Below, in pieces: positions 17,078 to 25,709 of a stretch of 64,000 nucleotides of DNA; the stretch's first letter is position 1, and each line of letters starts with the position of its first letter. The DNA comes from Streptomyces tailanensis (GTDB lineage Bacteria > Actinomycetota > Actinomycetes > Streptomycetales > Streptomycetaceae). Where the stretch lies: NCBI RefSeq assembly GCF_008386495.1, contig NZ_VTHJ01000002.1, positions 175,128-239,127 of the forward strand. Direction: 5' to 3'. The position numbers and the translations under genes were made by a program. The notes beneath the pieces were generated by a model, which saw nothing but the letters and a program-made list of their open reading frames with translations, had not been told where the DNA came from and searched no databases.

Positions 17078-17820
17078 CCGGCGGCGACCGTCCCGGAAGG
17101 CTGTCCGGCAAGGTCGTCGTGGTCACCGGGGCCGCCGCCGGCCAGGGCGCGGCGGAGGCCGAGGCGCTGGCCCGCGAGGGCGCCCGGGTGATCGCCACCG
17201 ACATCGTGGAGGCTCCCGGCTGCCGCCGCCTCGACGTCAGCAGCGACGACGACTGGGCCCGGCTCGCCGCCGAACTGCGCGATGCCCACGGGCAGGTGCA
17301 CGGGCTGGTCAACAACGCGGGCGTCACCTGGCGCGCCCGGATCGACGAGGTACGCTCCGAGGACATGGCCCGCGTCCACGCCATCAACGTCACCGGACCG
17401 CTCCTCGGCATCCAGCATCTGACGCCGCTGATGCGCGCGGGCGCGTCGATCGTGAACGTCGGTTCGTCGGCGGCGCTGACCGCCCACTACCCGGTCGCGT
17501 ACACCACGAGCAAGTGGGCGTTGCGTGGCCTGTCGGGCACCGCCGCCATGGAGCTCGGGCCGCGCGGCATCCGTGTGAACACGATCCACCTCGGCTTCAT
17601 CGAGACCGACATGACCGCCTCCGCCGCCCCCGCGTTCCGCGAGGCGAACCTCAGCGGGACACCGCTCGGCCGCACCGGAACCGTCGACGACATCACCCCG
17701 CTCGTCGTCTTCCTCCTCTCCGACGACTCCGCCTTCATCACCGGCGCCGAGATCCCCGTCGACGGCGGCCTCACCGCACACGGAGGCGCCAAGCCGATCT
17801 CGGACGCCCTGCGCGCCTGA
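17074..17820 (+). CDS. Short-chain dehydrogenase/reductase (SDR)
   Basis: The 248-residue protein has the classical SDR signatures: VTGAAAGQG for the cofactor, NNAG in the fourth strand region, a catalytic Ser in NVGSSAAL and Y-x3-K as YTTSK. The absence of a basic residue right after the glycine motif and the acidic D at the end of strand 2 (ATDIVEA) favour NAD(H). It starts at GTG 17074 overlapping the FAH gene. In the pathway it would oxidise or reduce a hydroxy or oxo acid before CoA transfer. It could also be a cis-diol or 3-hydroxyacyl-type dehydrogenase. Confidence 0.9.
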   Translation: MTGGDRPGRLSGKVVVVTGAAAGQGAAEAEALAREGARVIATDIVEAPGCRRLDVSSDDDWARLAAELRDAHGQVHGLVNNAGVTWRARIDEVRSEDMARVHAINVTGPLLGIQHLTPLMRAGASIVNVGSSAALTAHYPVAYTTSKWALRGLSGTAAMELGPRGIRVNTIHLGFIETDMTASAAPAFREANLSGTPLGRTGTVDDITPLVVFLLSDDSAFITGAEIPVDGGLTAHGGAKPISDALRA

Positions 17821-17873
17821 TCGCCTGATCGCCTGAACCAGCAGCAACGCACGTGAGAAAGGTCCTCCCTTCC

Positions 17874-18656
17874 ATGGACAAGGTCAGCGCGAGCGCCGTC
17901 GAGGCGGTCGCCGACATCCCCGACGGAGCCTCGCTGGCCGTCGGCGGCTTCGGCCTCAGCGGCATCCCCGACGTGCTCATCCAGGCCCTCCACGCCCGGG
18001 GCGCGACCGGCCTTCAGGTCGTGTCGAACAACTGTGGGGTGGACGGGCGCGGACTCGGGGTCCTGCTGGCCGACGGCCGGATCGCCCGCGTCACGGGCAG
18101 CTATGTGGGCGAGAACAAGGAGTTCGCCCGTCAGTATCTGTCGGGCGAACTGGAGGTGGAGCTGGTGCCGCAGGGCACGCTCGCCGAGCGGCTGCGCGCC
18201 GGAGGCGCGGGCATTCCCGCCTTCTACACCCCCGCCGGGGTGGGCACCCAGGTGGCCCGTGGCGGACTGCCCTGGCGCTACGCGCCCGACGGCGCGGTCG
18301 CCGTGGCGTCCCCGCCCAAGGAGACCCGCGCCTTCGGCGACCGCAGTTACGTCCTGGAGCACGGCATCACCACCGACTTCGCCCTCGTACGGGCCTGGCG
18401 CGGCGACCGGCACGGGAACCTCGTCTTCCGCAAGTCCTCCGCCAACTTCAACCCGCTGGCCGCGATGGCGGGCCGGATCACCGTCGCCGAGGTCGAAGAG
18501 CTCGTGGAACCGGGCGAGTTGAACCCGGAGGAGGTCCACCTGCCCGGCATCTACGTCCAGCGGATGATCGTCCTCACCCCGTCCCAGGCCGCCGACAAGC
18601 AGATCGAACACCTCCGAATTTCCGCGTCTTCGACACGAGGGACCGTACGCGCATGA
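17874..18656 (+). CDS. 3-oxoacid CoA-transferase, subunit A
   Basis: The 260-residue protein has the CoA-transferase alpha-subunit signature [10 protein letters not shown] near the N-terminus and the downstream patches [32 protein letters not shown] and [11 protein letters not shown]. It pairs with the beta subunit that follows with an ATGA overlap. Together they move CoA from succinyl-CoA to a 3-oxoacid such as acetoacetate or 3-oxoadipate, so the ring-derived carbon can be thiolysed. No thiolase gene is present in this window, so that step would come from elsewhere. I prefer ATG 17874 over an in-frame GTG 17853, which is upstream of the GAGAAAGG ribosome site. Confidence 0.93.
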   Translation: MDKVSASAVEAVADIPDGASLAVGGFGLSGIPDVLIQALHARGATGLQVVSNNCGVDGRGLGVLLADGRIARVTGSYVGENKEFARQYLSGELEVELVPQGTLAERLRAGGAGIPAFYTPAGVGTQVARGGLPWRYAPDGAVAVASPPKETRAFGDRSYVLEHGITTDFALVRAWRGDRHGNLVFRKSSANFNPLAAMAGRITVAEVEELVEPGELNPEEVHLPGIYVQRMIVLTPSQAADKQIEHLRISASSTRGTVRA

Positions 18657-19312
18657 GCACCACCCCTGCCACGCAGCTGGGCTGGACCCGGAACGAGATG
18701 GCCGCCCGCGCCGCCGCCGAACTCGCCGACGGCTCCTACGTCAACCTCGGCATCGGCCTGCCCACCCTCATCCCCGGCCACCTCCCGCCCGGCGTCCACG
18801 TCGTCCTGCACTCCGAGAACGGCATCCTGGGCACCGGCCCCTACCCGTACGAGGACGAGGTCGACGCGGACCTGATCAACGCGGGCAAGGAGACCGTCAC
18901 CGTCCTGCCGGGGGCCTCCTTCTTCGACTCGGCGCTGTCCTTCGGCATGATCCGCGGCGGCCACATCGACACCGCCGTGCTGGGCGCCATGCAGGTCTCC
19001 GCCGTCGGCGACCTGGCCAACTGGATGATCCCCGGCAAGATGGTCAAGGGCATGGGCGGTGCGATGGACCTCGTCCACGGCGCCCGCCGGGTCATCGTCC
19101 TCATGGAGCACACCGCCAAGGACGGCAGCCCGAAGATCGTCAAGGAGTGCACCCTCCCGCTCACGGGCGAGCGCTGCGTCCACCGCGTCATCACCGACCT
19201 CGGCGTCCTCGACATCACCCCCGAGGGCCTCGTCCTCGTGGAGTGCGCGCCGGGAGTGACGGCGGAGGACATCGCGGCTCGTACGGACGCGCCGCTGATC
19301 CTGGAGCCGTAA
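18653..19312 (+). CDS. 3-oxoacid CoA-transferase, subunit B
   Basis: The 219-residue subunit contains the catalytic glutamate in HSENGILG (E55), which forms the enzyme-CoA thioester. It also has the family motifs NLGIGLPTL and [15 protein letters not shown]. Its length is normal for the stand-alone beta subunit. Its ATG overlaps the stop of subunit A, so the heteromer is made in equal amounts. It is the last gene of the operon and is followed by a 21-bp perfect hairpin. ScoB-type (acetoacetate) and PcaJ-type (3-oxoadipate) enzymes cannot be separated by eye. Confidence 0.94.
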   Translation: MSTTPATQLGWTRNEMAARAAAELADGSYVNLGIGLPTLIPGHLPPGVHVVLHSENGILGTGPYPYEDEVDADLINAGKETVTVLPGASFFDSALSFGMIRGGHIDTAVLGAMQVSAVGDLANWMIPGKMVKGMGGAMDLVHGARRVIVLMEHTAKDGSPKIVKECTLPLTGERCVHRVITDLGVLDITPEGLVLVECAPGVTAEDIAARTDAPLILEP

Positions 19313-19326
19313 AACGCCGTAGAACA

Positions 19327-19385
19327 GCGGAACGGCGGGCGGGGAGGAACCTGTGAATGAGGTCCCTCCCCGCCCGCCGTTCCGC
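19327..19385. terminator. Perfect 21-bp hairpin ending the catabolic operon
   Basis: Arms 19327-19347 and 19365-19385 (core AACGGCGGGCGGGGAGG) pair without mismatch around a 17-nt loop. It separates the CoA-transferase operon from the convergent gene at 19395, so it can terminate both. Confidence 0.82.
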
Positions 19386-19394
19386 ATTTCGGCC

Positions 19395-19808
19395 CTACGA
19401 CAGCGGCATGACCTTGCGGTACGCGAACACGGCGGCGGCCGCGACCGCCATGTGCATCAGGAGCAGCGCCACGACGCCGATGACCCCGCCGGCGCCGAAG
19501 AGCAGGAAGTCGGGGACGAAGGAGACCACGACGACGGTCGGCACCAGCCAGCGCACGAGCTTCTCGGGGTCCTTCGACACCTTGCGCACGATGGCCCAGC
19601 CGATGGCGCCCGCGATCACACCGACCGCCGTCAGGAAGATGTACGAGCCGGGCATCAGCGGCTGGAAGTCGTCGGGCGCGCCCAACGCCAGCGCGAGGAC
19701 GGCGAGCACCGCGTTCGCCAGTGAGGACACCACGATCGCGGCGAGCACACCTCCCGCCACAACGAGCGGACCACGGCGGACGGGGACTGCCGCAGAGGCA
19801 ACAGACAT
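19395..19808 (-). CDS. Small integral membrane protein (DUF6069-like)
   Basis: The 137-residue protein has four hydrophobic segments (about 16-38, 54-74, 86-106 and 110-130) and no enzymatic motif. Its arrangement (ANAVLAVLALALGAP, PGSYIFLTAVGVIAGAIGWAIVRK) matches the actinobacterial family I know as DUF6069. The function of that family is not known to me. The gene is divergent from a MarR regulator, and two dyads lie between the two starts, so it may be under MarR control and responsive to a stress or toxic compound. The family name is from memory. Confidence 0.75.
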   Translation of the reverse strand: MSVASAAVPVRRGPLVVAGGVLAAIVVSSLANAVLAVLALALGAPDDFQPLMPGSYIFLTAVGVIAGAIGWAIVRKVSKDPEKLVRWLVPTVVVVSFVPDFLLFGAGGVIGVVALLLMHMAVAAAAVFAYRKVMPLS

Positions 19809-19849
19809 GGGTACTCCAGGGGTGCTGAGGGGAAGCTCCGAAAGAGGAC

Positions 19850-19911
19850 GTTTGAAGCATCAAACGAGAGCGTTGCACGAGAGTCTTGCCGGAATCACTT
19901 GAAACTTCAAG
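19850..19911. promoter_or_regulatory. Two TTGAA-type dyads, candidate MarR operators
   Basis: GTTTGA-AGCA-TCAAAC (19850-19865) and CTTGAA-AC-TTCAAG (19898-19911) are perfect dyads with related half-sites. They sit between the divergent membrane-protein and MarR genes. Dyads built from TTGA/TCAA halves are typical MarR sites, so autoregulation and control of the membrane protein are likely. Confidence 0.6.
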
Positions 19912-19959
19912 CACTCGTTGGGGAATTGCCGTGGAATTGCCGGTCGGAAATTACCTCTG

Positions 19960-19989
19960 TTGACATAGCTATATGCGCGTACCTAAAGT
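19960..19989 (+). promoter_or_regulatory. Sigma-70-type promoter giving a probable leaderless mRNA
   Basis: TTGACA (19960-19965) and TAAAGT (19984-19989) are separated by 18 bp. The MarR start codon at 19996 is 7 bp past the -10 hexamer, exactly where transcription would begin. There is no ribosome site, which fits leaderless translation, common in actinobacteria. Confidence 0.65.
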
Positions 19990-19995
19990 GAACGC

Positions 19996-20469
19996 ATGCC
20001 CGCCCCCAGCACGTCCGAGCAGGACATCGACCACGTAGCCGCCGGGCTCGTGGCATGCCTGCCCGCGCTGCACCGGGCCCTGGAACGACGGATCGGCCAG
20101 GACTTCCCGCACCCGAAGCTCCCCGAGGGCCAGCTGGCGCTGCTCCGTCTTATCGAGGCGCACGAGGGCGTCACCGTCCGCGAGGCCGCCGACGCCCTGC
20201 TGATGAAGCCGAACAATGTCAGCGCCCTGGTCTCCCAGCTCTCCGAGCAGGGGCTGCTGGAGCGCCGGCAGGACACCGCCGACAAGCGGATCGCGCATCT
20301 GTACCTGACCGCGACGTCCCGGGCGCGGCTCGCGGAGGTCGAGCGCCTCAGGGGCGCCCATGTCGCGCACGCCCTGCGCGCCCTCTCCGACGGTCAGCTG
20401 GACGCCCTCGGCTCGGCCCTCGGCGCGCTGAACGCACTCACCGGGCACCTGCACTCCGCCGCCCACTGA
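19996..20469 (+). CDS. MarR-family transcriptional regulator
   Basis: The 157-residue protein has the MarR fold. Its winged helix-turn-helix is at about 55-115 (VTVREAADALLMKPNNVSALVSQLSEQGLLERRQDTADKR, quoted in parts: the helix pair VTVREAADALL and the wing LLERRQDTADKR). It is divergent from the DUF6069-like gene and followed by a decayed DHA2 transporter. It may originally have controlled an efflux pump that is now broken. The gene appears to be translated from a leaderless transcript, because its ATG coincides with the predicted transcription start. The ligand is unknown. Confidence 0.9.
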   Translation: MPAPSTSEQDIDHVAAGLVACLPALHRALERRIGQDFPHPKLPEGQLALLRLIEAHEGVTVREAADALLMKPNNVSALVSQLSEQGLLERRQDTADKRIAHLYLTATSRARLAEVERLRGAHVAHALRALSDGQLDALGSALGALNALTGHLHSAAH

Positions 20470-20570
20470 TCCCACGGCCGGCCCCGTCCAGGGCCGGGCA
20501 CACTACGCCAACTCCCCGCCCCCGTACGCCCGTTCATGGCGTACGGGTCACCGGGCTTCCTTCCGCGGTG

Positions 20571-21667
20571 TCCACCGCGCTCGGCCCCATTGTCGGCGGT
20601 CTGCTCGTCCAGCACGTCAACTGGGAGTCCGTCTTCTACATCAACGCCCCCATCGGCGTCGCCGCGCTCGTCTTCAGCGCCCTCGTGCTGCCGCAGAGCA
20701 AGAACACCGCGGCGGCGGACGAGAAGTTCGACCTGGTCGGCGTCGTCCTGCTCGCGATCGGTCTGTTGGCGGTCGTGTTCGGCGTCGTCAAGGGCGAGAC
20801 CTGGGGCTGGAGTTCGGGCGGCACGCTGGGAGCCATCGCGGCGGGCGTCGTCGTGCTGGTGCTGTTCGGCCGGTACGAGACCCGGGTCGCCCACCCGCTG
20901 CTGCCCATGCGGTTGTTCCGCAACCCCGCGCTGACCGTCGGCACGGTCATCACCGCGCTCAACTTCTTCGTACTGCTCGGCGTGATCTTCTTCGTCATGC
21001 TGTACCTGCAGAACGTACTCGGCTTCCCCCCGTCGAGGCGGGCCTGCGCACGCTGCCCCTCAGCCTGGCCTCCGTGGTCGCCTCCCCGCTGGGCGCGGCG
21101 CTGACGGAGCGGTTCGGCCCCCGGTTCACCATGCCCCTGGGCATGGTGCTGCAGGCGATCGCATGCTTCCTCATGCTCACCTGGGACGCCCACTCCTCCT
21201 ACGGGGCGCTGTGGCCGCCGTTCATCGCGCTCGGCCTGGGCGTCGGCCCGGTGATGGCCGCCTCCTCCGACGCGATCGTCGGGAACGCACCCGTCGAGGA
21301 CGGCGGTGTCGCCGGAGGCCTCCAGGCCACCGCCCTGCAGATCGGCGGCGCGCTCGGCACCTCCGTGCTGGTCTCGCTCATCAGCAGCCGGGTCGGCTCC
21401 ACGCTGAGCGGTGCGCTGACCGACGCCGGGACACCGGAGGCCGTGGCCCACGGCCTCGGCGAAGCCAAGGATGCCGTCGCGATGGGCGTCGCCCCCGTCT
21501 CCGACAGCATGACGGCGCAACTCAAGGTGGCCGTCGTCGAAGGAAGCCACACCGCGTTCGTGAACGGTGTCCACACCGCCGTACTGGTCACCGGCGTCCT
21601 CACCGTCATCGGCGCCGTCGCCGCGGCACTCGGCCTGCGCGGTCGGCCCTCCGGTCACCATGCGTAG
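20571..21667 (+). pseudogene. Remnant of a DHA2-type (EmrB/QacA) MFS transporter
   Basis: Recognisable protein begins abruptly at STALGPIVGGLLVQHVNW, the helix-5 motif C region of 14-helix drug exporters, so roughly the first third is missing. No start codon or ribosome site precedes it. The frame is then lost at a run of six C at 21026-21031. The remainder continues in another frame from VEAGLRTLPL to GLRGRPSGHHA. Both pieces match one transporter read in order. The 5' truncation argues for a real pseudogene rather than sequencing error alone. The upstream MarR gene would be its former regulator. Confidence 0.85.
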
Positions 21668-21710
21668 CGGCGGATCCTCCAGTCACCAGACGTAGCGGCG
21701 GAGCACGTCT

Positions 21711-22745
21711 TCAGGCCGGCCCCTCCACCGGGGCCGGCCCGCTCGTTCCCCGTACCACCAGTTTCGAGTCCAACACCGCTTCTCGCGGCTCCAACTCCCG
21801 GTTCTCCAGCCGGTCCACGGCGAACCGCACCGCGTACTCCGCCATGAGGAGCGCATCCTGACGGACCGTCGTCAGACCGATCGGCATCAGGTGGGAGAGG
21901 TGGCTGTCGTCGTATCCGACGACCGACAGATCGCGCGGGACCTCGATCCCACTCCGGGTGAGAGCCATCAACAGGCCCATCGCGCAACGGTCGTTGCCCG
22001 CGAGGACCGCCGTCGGCAGGGCCTGCCCACCCTCCCGCTCCGCCAGCAGCAGACGACCGGTGTCGATGCCGGACTGCTCGGTGTGGTCGCCGGGGATCAC
22101 CCGCATTTCGGACTCCAGCCCGTGGCGGCGCATCGCCGCCCGGTAGGCGCGCCGTCGTTCGGCCGAACCGGGGCCGCGACCGCCGTCGATGTGCACGATC
22201 CGGCGGTGCCCCAGTTCGACGAGATGGTCCATGGCCTGCCGTACGCCCTTGCCCTCGGCCGTGTGCACACTGTCGACGCGGGCGCGCGGCACCCGACGGC
22301 CCACCGAGACCGCGACCGTGCGCTGCCCGAGCGCGTCGAGATCCGCGTCCGTCGCACCCGGACCGAGCAGGATCACCGCCTCGCAGCGATGACTGAGCAG
22401 CGCTTCCACCGCTTTCGCCTCACCGCGCCCCGGGCCGGTCGCCGACAGCAGAACCTCGTAGTCGAGCCGTTCCGCCTCGGCGTAGATGCCCTCGACGAGG
22501 TCGGCCTGGAAAATCTGGTGGGCGGTGAACATGACACCGAGCGTGCGACTGCGGCCGCGCGCCAGCAGCCGGGCCGCGTTGTCGGGACGGTAGCCGATCT
22601 CGTCGGCGACCCGCAGCACCCGCTCACGGGTCTCGCGGCCCGCCCCCGGCTGGCCCCGGAAGACGATCGAGACGAGCGCCCTGGACACGCCCGCCTTCGC
22701 GGCGACGTCAGCCATCGTGGGCCGCTGCTTGCCCGGTGCACTCAC
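21711..22745 (-). CDS. LacI-family repressor, probable regulator of the inositol island
   Basis: From the GTG at 22745, preceded by AAAGGTGG, the protein has 344 residues. The LacI helix-turn-helix and hinge are at the start (MADVAAKAGVSRALVSIVFRG and IGYRPDNAARLLA). A periplasmic-binding-protein-like ligand domain extends from about residue 60 to the end (VVGYDDSHLSHLMPIGLTTVRQD). An in-frame extension to 22805 lacks a ribosome site. The gene is divergent from iolC. Two CTAGAGCGC-type elements lie between them and a third is upstream of the ABC importer, so it most likely represses both in the absence of inositol or a derivative. Confidence 0.9.
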   Translation of the reverse strand: MSAPGKQRPTMADVAAKAGVSRALVSIVFRGQPGAGRETRERVLRVADEIGYRPDNAARLLARGRSRTLGVMFTAHQIFQADLVEGIYAEAERLDYEVLLSATGPGRGEAKAVEALLSHRCEAVILLGPGATDADLDALGQRTVAVSVGRRVPRARVDSVHTAEGKGVRQAMDHLVELGHRRIVHIDGGRGPGSAERRRAYRAAMRRHGLESEMRVIPGDHTEQSGIDTGRLLLAEREGGQALPTAVLAGNDRCAMGLLMALTRSGIEVPRDLSVVGYDDSHLSHLMPIGLTTVRQDALLMAEYAVRFAVDRLENRELEPREAVLDSKLVVRGTSGPAPVEGPA

Positions 22746-22809
22746 CTGTGAACCACCTTTCGCCGCGCCCACCCTACGGGCGGTCCCGAAATCTCCTGGC
22801 AACAAGCTA

Positions 22810-22870
22810 TTGACATGACATTTGGACAGGGGTCATCGTACTCGACAACTAGAGCGCGCTAGTAGAGCGC
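22810..22870. promoter_or_regulatory. iolC promoter region with LacI-type half-sites
   Basis: A TTGACA hexamer lies at 22810-22815. Downstream, CTAGAGCGC (22849-22857) and TAGAGCGC (22863-22870) repeat a half-site typical of LacI-family operators, within an AGCGCGCT palindrome. The same 9-mer recurs at 33818. The -10 hexamer is not clear. Confidence 0.5.
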
Positions 22871-22931
22871 GGCAGTTCGACTTCTCCCGAGACAACTCCC
22901 CGGATCCCCGGAGCGAAGGGAAATCAGCGTT

Positions 22932-23945
22932 ATGCCGTTCGATGTGCTGTCCATGGGCCGGGTGGGTGTGGATGTGTATCCGCTCCAGAGGGGTGTGGGG
23001 CTGGCGGAGGTCACCTCGTTCGGCAAGTACCTGGGCGGGAGCCCGACGAACGTGGCGGTGGCCGCGGCGCGGTACGGGCGTTCGGCGGCGGTGATCACGA
23101 AGACGGGGCGGGATCCGTTCGGGGAGTTCGTGCGTACGGCCCTGGAGGGCTACGGCGTGGATGCCTCGTTTGTGGGGGTGTCGGATATCGCGCCGACGCC
23201 GGTGACGTTCTGTGAGATCTTCCCGCCGGATGACTTCCCGCTGTACTTCTACCGTCTGCCGAAGGCGCCTGACCTGGATATTCGTGTGGGTGAGGTGGAG
23301 TTGGGGGCGGTGCGTGCGGCGCGGATCTTCTGGGTGACGGGGACGGGGCTGAGTGAGGAGCCGAGCCGTTCGGCGACGCTGGCGGCGCTGGAGCACCGGG
23401 CCGGGGCGGGGGTGACGGTGTTCGATCTGGACTGGCGGCCGATGTTCTGGACCGATCCCGCGTCCGCTCGTTCCTTCTACGCCGAGGCGCTGCGGCACAC
23501 CACGGTGGCGGTGGGCAATCTCGATGAGTGTGAGGTGGCGACCGGGGAGCGGGAGCCGTATGCGGCGGCGAAGGCGCTGCTGGCGGCCGGGGTCGAGCTC
23601 GCGGTGGTCAAGCAGGGGCCGAAGGGTGTGCTGGCGATGGACCGGGACGGCTCGGTCGCGCAGATCCCGCCGGTGGCGGTGGACGTGGTCAACGGGCTCG
23701 GTGCGGGTGACGCCTTCGGCGGGGCTTTGTGTCATGGGCTGCTGTCGGGGTGGGAGACCCGCCGGACGGTGGCGTTCGCCAATGCCGCCGGTGCCATCGT
23801 CGCGGGCCGGCTGTCCTGCTCCGACGCCATGCCCACCCAGGCCGAGGTCGAGGAGAAGTTGCGCGCGACGGCGCCTCAGGACCAGGACCAGGACCGGGAC
23901 CAGGACCGGGCGACGACGCCTGGCAACGCAGAGCGAGAGGTGTGA
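22932..23945 (+). CDS. iolC: 5-dehydro-2-deoxygluconokinase (PfkB family)
   Basis: The 337-residue kinase has the PfkB signatures GGSPTNVAVAAARYG (35-49) and NGLGAGDAFGGAL (254-266), with D260 as catalytic base. In inositol degradation it phosphorylates 5-dehydro-2-deoxy-D-gluconate before aldol cleavage. Assignment rests on these motifs plus the following iolB, iolD and iolA genes. The C-terminal tail (about 314-325) is an Asp-Gln-Arg repeat encoded by tandem GACCAG-like hexamers, probably disordered. The first gene of the island, it is divergent from the LacI repressor. An ATG with a GAAGGG site sets the start. Confidence 0.93.
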   Translation: MPFDVLSMGRVGVDVYPLQRGVGLAEVTSFGKYLGGSPTNVAVAAARYGRSAAVITKTGRDPFGEFVRTALEGYGVDASFVGVSDIAPTPVTFCEIFPPDDFPLYFYRLPKAPDLDIRVGEVELGAVRAARIFWVTGTGLSEEPSRSATLAALEHRAGAGVTVFDLDWRPMFWTDPASARSFYAEALRHTTVAVGNLDECEVATGEREPYAAAKALLAAGVELAVVKQGPKGVLAMDRDGSVAQIPPVAVDVVNGLGAGDAFGGALCHGLLSGWETRRTVAFANAAGAIVAGRLSCSDAMPTQAEVEEKLRATAPQDQDQDRDQDRATTPGNAEREV

Positions 23946-23949
23946 CCAG

Positions 23950-24819
23950 GTGTCCGACAACGTGACCCGCATCGTGGGAACCAGGGTCAAGGATCCCGGT
24001 GCGATCGCCACGGCCGCCGCCCGGCGGGTGAAGGCCACCTCGCTGTTCGGCGAGCACGGCAAGGCGATGATCATCGCCGCCGACCACCCCGCACGGGGGG
24101 CCAACGGCGTCGGCGGCGACCCGACCGCGATGGCCGACCGTGCCCGACTGCTCGACCGCCTGTGTGTCGCCCTGGAACGCCCCGGTGTGACGGGCGTCCT
24201 CGCCACGGCCGACATCCTCGACGATCTGCTCGTGCTCGGTGTCCTGGACGGCAAGAGCGTGTTCGGGTCGATGAACCGGGGCGGGCTGGCCGGTTCGGTG
24301 TTCGAGATCGACGACCGGTTCACCGGCTACGACGCCGCCACCATCGCGGCGATGGGCTTCGACGGGGGCAAGATGCTCACCCGCATCGCCCTCGCCGACC
24401 CGGCCACCCCTTCCGTCCTGGAGAACACCGCGCGCGCGGTCGACGAGCTCAACGACCGCCGGCTGATCGCGATGGTGGAGCCGTTTCTGTCGGTGTGGCA
24501 GGACGGCAAGATCCGCAACGACCTGTCCACGGACGCCGTGATCAAGTCGGTCACCATCGCGTCCGGACTGGGCCGCCGTACCGCCTATACGTGGCTGAAG
24601 CTGCCGGTGGTCGAGGACATGGAACGGGTCCTGGCCTCCTCCACCCTGCCCGCGCTGCTGCTGGGCGGCGAGGTCAAGGACCCCGATGCCGCCTTCGCCT
24701 CCTGGGGCAAGGCCCTCAAGCAGCCCACCGCACAAGGCCTGGTCGTGGGCCGCTCCCTGCTCTACCCCGCCAACGGCGACGTGGCCGGGGCCGTGGACCG
24801 GGCGGTGAGCCTGCTGTGA
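23950..24819 (+). CDS. Cgl0159-type (beta/alpha)8 aldolase-like protein of inositol catabolism
   Basis: The 289-residue protein starts at GTG 23950, five bases after iolC, behind a GAGAGG site. It has the look of a class I aldolase barrel (MIIAADHPARG, LLLGGEVKDPDAAF, GLVVGRSLLYP), the group named after Corynebacterium Cgl0159 and always found in actinobacterial iol clusters. The probable task is cleavage of 5-dehydro-2-deoxygluconate 6-phosphate into dihydroxyacetone phosphate and malonate semialdehyde, in place of IolJ. That role is inferred from position; I cannot identify the Schiff-base lysine with certainty. It overlaps iolB (GTGA). Confidence 0.82.
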   Translation: MSDNVTRIVGTRVKDPGAIATAAARRVKATSLFGEHGKAMIIAADHPARGANGVGGDPTAMADRARLLDRLCVALERPGVTGVLATADILDDLLVLGVLDGKSVFGSMNRGGLAGSVFEIDDRFTGYDAATIAAMGFDGGKMLTRIALADPATPSVLENTARAVDELNDRRLIAMVEPFLSVWQDGKIRNDLSTDAVIKSVTIASGLGRRTAYTWLKLPVVEDMERVLASSTLPALLLGGEVKDPDAAFASWGKALKQPTAQGLVVGRSLLYPANGDVAGAVDRAVSLL

Positions 24820-25709
24820 GCAACATGAACAAGTACCACCTGCCCAAGGGCACATCGGCCGACGGCCCGTACGACCTGGTTGTCACGCCCGAGTCGGCGG
24901 GCTGGGGACACTCCGGCCTCAGGATCCTGACCCTGAAGCCGGGCGAGGAACACGCCCTGTCCACCGGGGACTCTGAGTTCCTGGTCCTGCCGCTGACGGG
25001 CTCCTGCACCGTCACCACGGACGGCAAGGCCTTCGAACTCACCGGTCGGACCGGCGTGTTCGCCTCGGCCACCGACTTCGCGTACCTCCCCCGCGAGTCG
25101 GAGGCCCTGATCAGCAGCGCGAACGGGGGACGCTTCGCGCTGCCCTCCGCCCGTACCGAGCGGCGTGGCCTTCCCGCTCGGTACGGGCGCAAGGAGGACG
25201 TACCCGTCGAGCTGCGCGGTGCCGGCGTCTGTTCCCGGCAGGTCAACAACTACTGCCTGCCGGGCACCTTCGAGGCCGAGCAGCTGCTGGTGTGCGAGGT
25301 CCTCACCCCCGGCGGCAACTGGTCGTCGTACCCGCCGCACAAGCACGACGAGGCCCGTACTGATGACGCGGGCAACGCGGTCGAGAGCGAGTTGGAGGAG
25401 ATCTACTACTTCGAGGTCGCGGGCGAGAACGGCTTCGGCTACCAGCGCGTCTACGGCACACCCGAACGGCCGATCGACATCCTCGCCGAGATCCGTACCG
25501 GTGACACGGTACTGATCCCGCACGGCTGGCACGGCCCCTCCATCGCCGCCCCCGGCTACGACCTCTACTACCTCAACGTCATGGCCGGCCCCGGCCAGGA
25601 CCGCGCCTGGCTGATCTGCGACGACCCCGCCCACGGCTGGGTGCGCACGACCTGGGCCTCGCAGGACATCGATGACCGGCTGCCCTTCGGCGCCGAGGAG
25701 AACGACTAA
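24816..25709 (+). CDS. iolB: 5-deoxy-glucuronate isomerase
   Basis: The 297-residue protein has the bicupin structure of IolB. Metal-binding residues are visible in SSYPPHKHDE, the Glu of ELEEIYYFEV and the later His in VLIPHGWHGPS. IolB converts 5-deoxy-D-glucuronate, released by IolD, to 5-dehydro-2-deoxygluconate, the IolC substrate. The GTG start at 24816 overlaps the aldolase stop; an ATG at 24825 would give nearly the same protein. The stop overlaps the iolD start (TAATG), so translation is coupled through the operon. Confidence 0.94.
   Translation: MSNMNKYHLPKGTSADGPYDLVVTPESAGWGHSGLRILTLKPGEEHALSTGDSEFLVLPLTGSCTVTTDGKAFELTGRTGVFASATDFAYLPRESEALISSANGGRFALPSARTERRGLPARYGRKEDVPVELRGAGVCSRQVNNYCLPGTFEAEQLLVCEVLTPGGNWSSYPPHKHDEARTDDAGNAVESELEEIYYFEVAGENGFGYQRVYGTPERPIDILAEIRTGDTVLIPHGWHGPSIAAPGYDLYYLNVMAGPGQDRAWLICDDPAHGWVRTTWASQDIDDRLPFGAEEND

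Noticed and set aside
23877..23912. Asp-Gln-Arg repeat in the iolC tail as a functional motif
   Set aside because: It is a short hexamer expansion in a variable C-terminus and is better explained by slippage.
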